Below are positions 55,401-59,800 of a stretch of DNA of 62,567 nt, piece after piece (positions within the stretch are counted from its first letter, which is position 1; every line of letters begins with the position of its first letter). This stretch comes from Bacteroidales bacterium (GTDB taxonomy: Bacteria; Bacteroidota; Bacteroidia; Bacteroidales; WCHB1-69): the NCBI GenBank assembly GCA_017438945.1, contig JAFRUI010000023.1:1-62567 (forward strand), in the 5' to 3' direction. A program made the translations under genes and the position numbers. Below the pieces are notes generated by a model. The model was not told the origin of the DNA. It saw only the letters and a program-made list of their open reading frames with translations, and made no database searches.

Positions 55401-56583
55401 CTACAGCCCTTACATGTTCACCACTGATTGCGGTGGCTCTGGTCCTGTCATCACCGACCCGACCGTGACCACTGGTGCAGCCTCCAACATCGCCCAGACC
55501 ACTGCCACGCTGAACGGCACCATCAACAACCCTGACAACGTGACCATCACGGCCAAGGGCTTCGAGTGGAAGACCACTGTTGGCGGCACCTACACTCCTG
55601 TGACGGTGACGGGCAACAACCTCACCTACGACCTCACCAACCTCACCGCCAACACCGGTTACACCTACAAGGCGTTCATCACCTTCAACGGCACCACCGT
55701 CTATGGCGACGAGGTCACCTTCACCACGCTGGAGCAAGGCCAGCTGACGGAGCCTTCCGCCACGACCAACCCGGCCACCAACGTGACCCAAACGACTGCC
55801 ACGCTGAACGGCGCCATCACCAATCCTGACAACGTGACCATCACGGCACAAGGTTTCGAATGGAAAGCCGCTTCCGCTTCCACTTACACCGTGCTGAACG
55901 CTACCGGCTCCACCATGAGCTCCACGCTCAACAACCTGACCGCCAACACGGACTACACTTACCGTGCGTTCGTGACCACAGCCAACGGCACGCATTACGG
56001 CAGCGACGTGACCTTCACCACACTGCCGGAAGAGGTGGAACCGTGTGATGTGCCCACCAACCTGCACGCCACCGACATCCAGAACGAGTCTATCGCCATT
56101 GCATGGGATGCCAACGCCAACGTGAACAGCTGGAACGTCCAATACCGTCCGGCTGAAAACGGACAATGGACCCAGGTGACCGTCAACACCAACAGCCACA
56201 CCATCACCAATCTCACCGGCAAGACCAACTACGAGATCCAGGTGCAGGCCAACTGCGGTGACGGCAATCTCAGCGACTGGAGTGCCTCCATCACGGCGCA
56301 GACCACCGATGTGGGCATCGTGAACTACCTGGAGAACAGCATCACTCTGTTCCCGAACCCTGCCAACGACGTTGTCAATGTACAATGTACAATGAACAAT
56401 GTACAATTGGAGAGTGTCGAAGTAATTGACGTTTATGGAAAGGTTGTCCGCAGCGTTGTATGGGCGAATAATTATTCACCCATGCCCATCCGCATCAACG
56501 TCAGCGGTCTCGCCAACGGCATGTATTTCGTGCGCGTGACCACCGACGAGGGCGTGGCAACGAAGACCTTCATCAAGAAATAA
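49438..56583 (+). CDS. Giant adhesin paralogue with beta-helix N-terminus, CUB-like and sorting domains (2381 residues)
   Basis: Predicted surface protein, duplicate of the preceding gene at both ends. Signal peptide 1-23 (MKKILLLMLTLITLGF). Beta-helix domain 25-310 (STPEQLAGVAQLVN, NAHGHSIYNLYC), Ig-like domain, InlB-like repeat and a second small repeat (about 460-545). Cleaved-adhesin domains are near 552, 1081 and 1537, interleaved with FN3. The unnamed sandwich module is near 802, a CUB-like domain near 1346-1450 (TCSVVLYDDGGANGDYS), and a DSYGDGWNGGY domain near 1900. Two threonine-rich FN3-like domains (2000, 2102), FN3 (2200) and sorting domain 2299-2381 close it. An embedded heptamer array and a degraded palindromic repeat lie in the sorting domain. 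Confidence 0.88.
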   Translation: MKKILLLMLTLITLGFTAAPVSAQTIWDGTADISWYDASETSFDISTPEQLAGVAQLVNSGATTFNGITLNLTADLWLNADNDSTNNWTPIGGSATATGEEQSSGNAFRGVFNAHGHSIYNLYCEKSSYFHAGLFGCIQNPCTIDSLVMMNPVVKSQGMMGAITGMTRSGGTIYIRYCLVINGRLQGGSGNNIGFMVGANYPNSSGTQIQNCGATGTITGNYVGGLGGNSQNETFTNCYFAGSISGSPAGGIAAYSGTINNCYSYVTNQPSSGNGTVVTDEEMQSEEMITNLGDAFKMDNGVNNGYPIMSYMAGVDPIAAEICQGESITITAFGYDSYAWSTGATTESITVSPTTTSTYTVTCTSNGVATTLTSTITVYPQAIITASVVPSADGQAHATLNAESFTVGCGSSDNITLVVTPDPNYRVYRVTLNGAEIYGDDFGEGQVSISVNPGGTLGEVKVFVSNEYHVNILELLDTGDTIHVSSLVQPYGSNGVYTVLAGNDQTFVFNNTARYVLVDAEIDGASQGVIASYEFNNIHENHQIVVTYADSCGIFALPFFEGFESVSSGLPECYDKNHANSSYPTVNNYYPYQGNSIYVYNYSYSESSNEVPCLILPKVDNQINISELMVQFYGRANSADGYFVVGVMSDPTDMSTFTSVQAINPTNTSGTYQQYTAYLGNYDGEGHYIAIKMPVNAYCLLGIDNLTVDYAPLCSPVTGLSTSDVYGSNATLTWNPTTVGEVSEYNVYVYDNVTETEVTYTTTETSYLLTDLNELTSYTVGVFTSCTNGQTSDTMFVSFMTPCNNPVNYSVGESTTTNSYLPTYIYYGNTYSQQIVTADVFESTPNDFASISLKDNTNSPTVRSCDIYLAHVPADTTLSNGWILPDPANDFYFTQVFSGDVQFGSGSWVKIDFDTVFPYNGTDNVLVVFNDHTNSYTSSHTYDVIGNSNTNAMARYAYRDNTPYDVSNPNVTGTLLNVVNTFRFSYCDESSCISPNTLTTSNVTENSVDLNWVSVGSENSWEVEYKTADETEWTSAGYVSSTSTTLTDLESNTVYSVRVRALCSSSESSPWSESVSFRTQCDAISSLPYSTSFEDVIGDYVYCWSRLASDPSHMVYRYNSSTYAHTGNGCLDFSYTPNCWTVAIMPAFDGSIPVNSLMLDFWLDKTGNSGYFEVGVMTDPEDGSTFEVVDTIESTIIGNSADYFEHIIISLENYSGSGQYVAFRASNAAGCGYRMDDLLVSEIPTCMYPTNLQALSSTNESVTLSWTEMGDATAWNIMYGETGFDPEEGGDIAIADAETFTVTGLTNVTTYDFYVQADCGGLQSQWVGPVTMTTGTYTFGTNGSDTLTTCSVVLYDDGGANGDYSLSSNYTVVIYPETEGSGLSISGTVNTYGSYSYYNGVVTIYGGVGTFGTVLGTYSGTQTVNLAYGGPVTINFTTGSYYNYPGFELLVQCTECFPPSDVTMSDQTLDGVTVSWNGNADSYAIYLSGAMSGYYTTTGNSYTFTGLNSSSSYSVQVRALCGSDSSLLSPAVNFNTACGAITITAENPWFEDFEGYTGGGAQPFVCWDTPITEVVDNGTSPFVYCGHSPSCHSGSNSAELKGTSNMVVLPEFTNDLHDLRLSFWATTTNTSNYGTVEIGVVTDVFDPTSFELLGPAGTPGPRGSSGSGHGNYMGPFDFNGVQATSGRIAIKFTGYSGLSWNLDDFTVELVPGCPSPVKTSVTATNIDGHNATISFTDNDPDHSSWTVYYREHNAAADDPWMSVVTSTTTVDLNSLDPETTYDVYVITNCAVPDEVADATNTIQFTTLVACPAPQNITVSNIGMTSATLSWFSNADSFTIEYGESGFTQGNGTIVNVTTTTYDLTGLTSGTSYTVYVTADCGTDGSSTSASVNFNTNLCEVADQCVYTFNLTDSYGDGWNGGYLTVQQNGITVTTVGMTSGSSSTVNVTLCDNASTSLLWNTGSFDAEPGFTLVAPDGTELYTVSGMSGYSPYMFTTDCGGSGPVITDPTVTTGAASNIAQTTATLNGTINNPDNVTITAKGFEWKTTVGGTYTPVTVTGNNLTYDLTNLTANTGYTYKAFITFNGTTVYGDEVTFTTLEQGQLTEPSATTNPATNVTQTTATLNGAITNPDNVTITAQGFEWKAASASTYTVLNATGSTMSSTLNNLTANTDYTYRAFVTTANGTHYGSDVTFTTLPEEVEPCDVPTNLHATDIQNESIAIAWDANANVNSWNVQYRPAENGQWTQVTVNTNSHTITNLTGKTNYEIQVQANCGDGNLSDWSASITAQTTDVGIVNYLENSITLFPNPANDVVNVQCTMNNVQLESVEVIDVYGKVVRSVVWANNYSPMPIRINVSGLANGMYFVRVTTDEGVATKTFIKK
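56376..56410 (+). repeat. In-frame heptamer array inside the sorting domain
   Basis: Five units, identical in sequence to those at 39974 and 48948. Confidence 0.85.
56458..56481 (+). repeat. Degraded palindromic repeat in the sorting domain
   Basis: GTATGGGCGAATAATTATTC followed by ACCC: two changes relative to 49030-49053, so it is the same element but decaying (encodes VWANNYSP). Confidence 0.7.
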
Positions 56584-56587
56584 TCCC

Positions 56588-56655
56588 GTAGAGGCGTATC
56601 GCATACGCCCGTATCGCATACGCCCCTATCGCATACGCCCCTATCGCATACGCCC
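56588..56655. repeat. Tandem 15-base palindromic repeat, second locus
   Basis: GTAGAGGCGTATCGCATACG, then CCGTATCGCATACGC and CCCTATCGCATACGC units. It has fewer units than the array at 49160, and the flanking gene ends and terminators also match. Confidence 0.85.
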
Positions 56656-56658
56656 TTT

Positions 56659-56685
56659 GCAGAGACGTTTCAGAAACGTCTCTAC
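56659..56685. repeat. GCAGAGACGTTTC inverted repeat, second copy
   Basis: GCAGAGACGTTTC-A-GAAACGTCTCTAC. It matches 49246-49273 except for two small changes. Confidence 0.75.
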
Positions 56686-56699
56686 AGCACCGACAAACC

Positions 56700-56732
56700 A
56701 AGGCCGTCCGAATTCCGGGCGGCCTTTTTTTC
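56700..56732 (+). terminator. Rho-independent terminator after the 2381-residue adhesin gene
   Basis: AAGGCCGTCC-GAATTCC-GGGCGGCCTTTTTTT, a near copy of 49288-49320. Confidence 0.8.
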
Positions 56733-56784
56733 TTGCAAATTTTCAACAATTTATCAACAATCGGGTTTTAATAAAAATTAATCG

Positions 56785-56792
56785 TAACTTTG
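56785..56792 (+). promoter_or_regulatory. Bacteroidota -7 box, last adhesin gene
   Basis: TAACTTTG, with TTTT about 17 bases upstream as a weak -33. The ATG follows 66 bases downstream. Confidence 0.55.
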
Positions 56793-56858
56793 TTGCTTGC
56801 TTTTAAAGCTGGAAATTCTATTATTAATAAACTATAATATTCACAAAATCAAAACAGT

Positions 56859-59800
56859 ATGAAAAAATTTATCGTTTTCCTGCTGACATTAATGATGGGA
56901 TTCTGCACCCTGAATTTGTCAGCGCAGCAAACTGTAGAGATTGGAACCGGCACAGGTACCACGTACTATGGCCCTTACAATTCTCTATGGGGCTACTCTT
57001 TTGTGGAACAGATTTATACTGCCGAAGAAATTGACATGGCCGGCAGTATAACATCCATCAGTTTCAACAACTCGAGTAGCGGTCAGACCAACAACATCAC
57101 GGTTTACATGAAGCTTGTGAACAGGACTTCCTTTTCGTCCAGCTCCGACTACGAGACGGTGACAGCCGCCGACGTGGTTTACACTGGATCCCACACTTTC
57201 TCCAGCGGTTGGAGCACCATCACCCTGGACACCCCGTTCGACTATGATGGTGTCAGCAACCTTATGATTGCCGTACACGAATACACCAGTGGGTACTCCA
57301 CTCAGTATTTCTATTACACCTCCACCCCTAATGCGTTGATTTCATTCCATAGCGACAACGCCAATCCCGATCCTTACAATTTGGGATCCTACAGCGGAAC
57401 CGTATATACGCAATCCTACCGCAACAACATCCAATTGGAAATCATGCCCTCTGGCAACAACTGTTACGCTCCCCTCGCTCCCGCCGTCTCTGACGTTACC
57501 GCTTACGAAGCCACCTTGTCATGGACGCCACGCGAAGGCCAAAGTTCATGGGAGGTTTACTGCGGCACCGGTGTCGTCGACCTGGAACAAGTTTCCTGGA
57601 CTCCTGTCACCGACACTTTCTACACCTTTACGAGTTTGACTCCCGCCACCAACTACACGGCTTATGTGCGCAACGTTTGCGATGCAGAAGTCAGCAATCC
57701 TCGCCAGGTGCCTTTCACCACGGAAGCCACCTGTTCCAGTGTACCCAGCGCCGTCACGGTGAGCAACATCACGGCCACCACGGCGGATGTGAACTGGGCG
57801 GTCGGTGAAGACGATTACGCATGGGAAGTCGTGGTGGTTCCCGCCAACGAAATTCCTGAAAGCGGAACAATCGAGCAGACCAGCGCTCATCCCTATACGC
57901 TTACCGAATTGGAAGACAACACCCAATACAAAGTGTATGTGCGTACCGACTGCGGTGATGGCGACCACAGCTACTGGTCAAGTCCCGCCACTTTCACCAC
58001 TCTCCCGCATTGTTCTTCCCCGCTGAATGTCACGGTCAGCCAGATCACTGCCAGTTCCGCATTGGTAACCTGGCAACCCGCTGTCTTTGGCGCCACCAGC
58101 TATGTTGTTGAATACTCTTTGGCCAGTGAAGAGAACTGGAACGTGGTGCCCGTTGACGGCACTCAGCTCATGCTGTCCGGTCTTGAGCCCGACTCCGCCT
58201 ACAATGTGATGGTTTACAGCATCTGCGACCTTGGCACTGCGGACACGATACACAAAGACTTCATCACCCGCCACTGTTTGGTGGGAGGAGACCTGCAAAT
58301 CGGAGAAGGCACGGCCACCACTAACTTGTTCCCCACTAACAGTTGCTACAACTACAGTTATACGCAACAGATTTTCCTCTCCAGCGAAATGAATGGAGCT
58401 GCAGACATCCACTCGATTGCTTTCGATGTCAACTCCGTCGCCTACAGTTCCCGTAATATCAGTATCTATATGATGCACACCACGGCGGCTTCCAGCGACT
58501 GGCTCAACGCCACCACGGCGCAACTGGTCTTCAACGGCGTCGTCAATCTTGTTGAAGGATGGAACACGGTTGTTTTCACCACCCCGTTCCAATACAACGG
58601 CACGGAAAACCTGGCGCTGATTATCATTGACTCCACCGGTTCCTACAGCTGTTCCAACTACTACAACAGCCACACCACAAGTTCCGCGCTTGCCCACTGC
58701 CAGTATCAGGACACTGCTCCTTACAGTATCAACAGCATCCCGACAAGCGGTAACACCAGTGCCACTGCCGACCGCTGCAACGTCATATTTGGCGTTGACT
58801 GCGACGAGGATTTCACTTGTGTGAGACCGAACGTGTATGTGACAGAAACCACCCCCACAAGTGTTACTTTGGACTGGGCTCCCGGTTACAACGAAAACGA
58901 ATGGGATGTTGAATATACCATAGACAACAACACTTGGGAATCTGCCGGCACCGCTAACGCGCATCCTTACGAAGTGGGCAACCTTAACGTTGACACCAGA
59001 TACTACTTCCGTGTCCGTTCCAACTGTGGCAGCGATCAGAGCGACTGGTCTGGTGCCTCTGCCAGAACCGAATGCGGACCTATCACCAATCTGCCTTATT
59101 TCAACAATTTTGACGAAGTGATTTCCGACAACGGCACCGCTTTCGTCACCTGCTGGAGCCGTTACACCACCAACCCCGACCGCGTGGTCCGTTGCTACGG
59201 CAGCGCCACCCACAGCGGTCCGTGTTCCCTTGACTTCAACTACTCTCCTTCCTGTACCACGGCAGCCGTCACCCCGATGATTGACCCCAGCATCCCGCTG
59301 AACACGTTGATGCTTGACTTCTGGGCTTACAGCAGTCTTGGCCAAGGTTGGATGGAAGTGGGCACGATGAGTGACCCCAATGATTTTTCGACCTACGAGT
59401 TCTACGACACTGTACGTCTGAGCTCACCCAGCACATGGGAGAATGTGATGATCAGCTTCGAGAACTACACCGGCAGCAACAATTACATTGCTTTCCTTGA
59501 AATCGATGGTACTTCCACCTCCTATATCTTCGATGACTTCACTATCGACTATATCCCCAACTGTATACACCCCAGCAATCTGTCAGTAGATGCTTTCACC
59601 AGCACCACGGTCACGCTTTCTTGGACTGAGGTGGGTAACGCCTCCACATGGGCTATTGAATATGGTCCTGCCGGCTTCACTCTGGGCGAAGGCACCTTGG
59701 TCACAGCATACGAGAACCCCTTCACGATTGAAGACCTGACCCCGGCCACCACTTACGATTTCTATGTGTATTCCGATTGTGGCGGTCTCTTGTCCGACGC

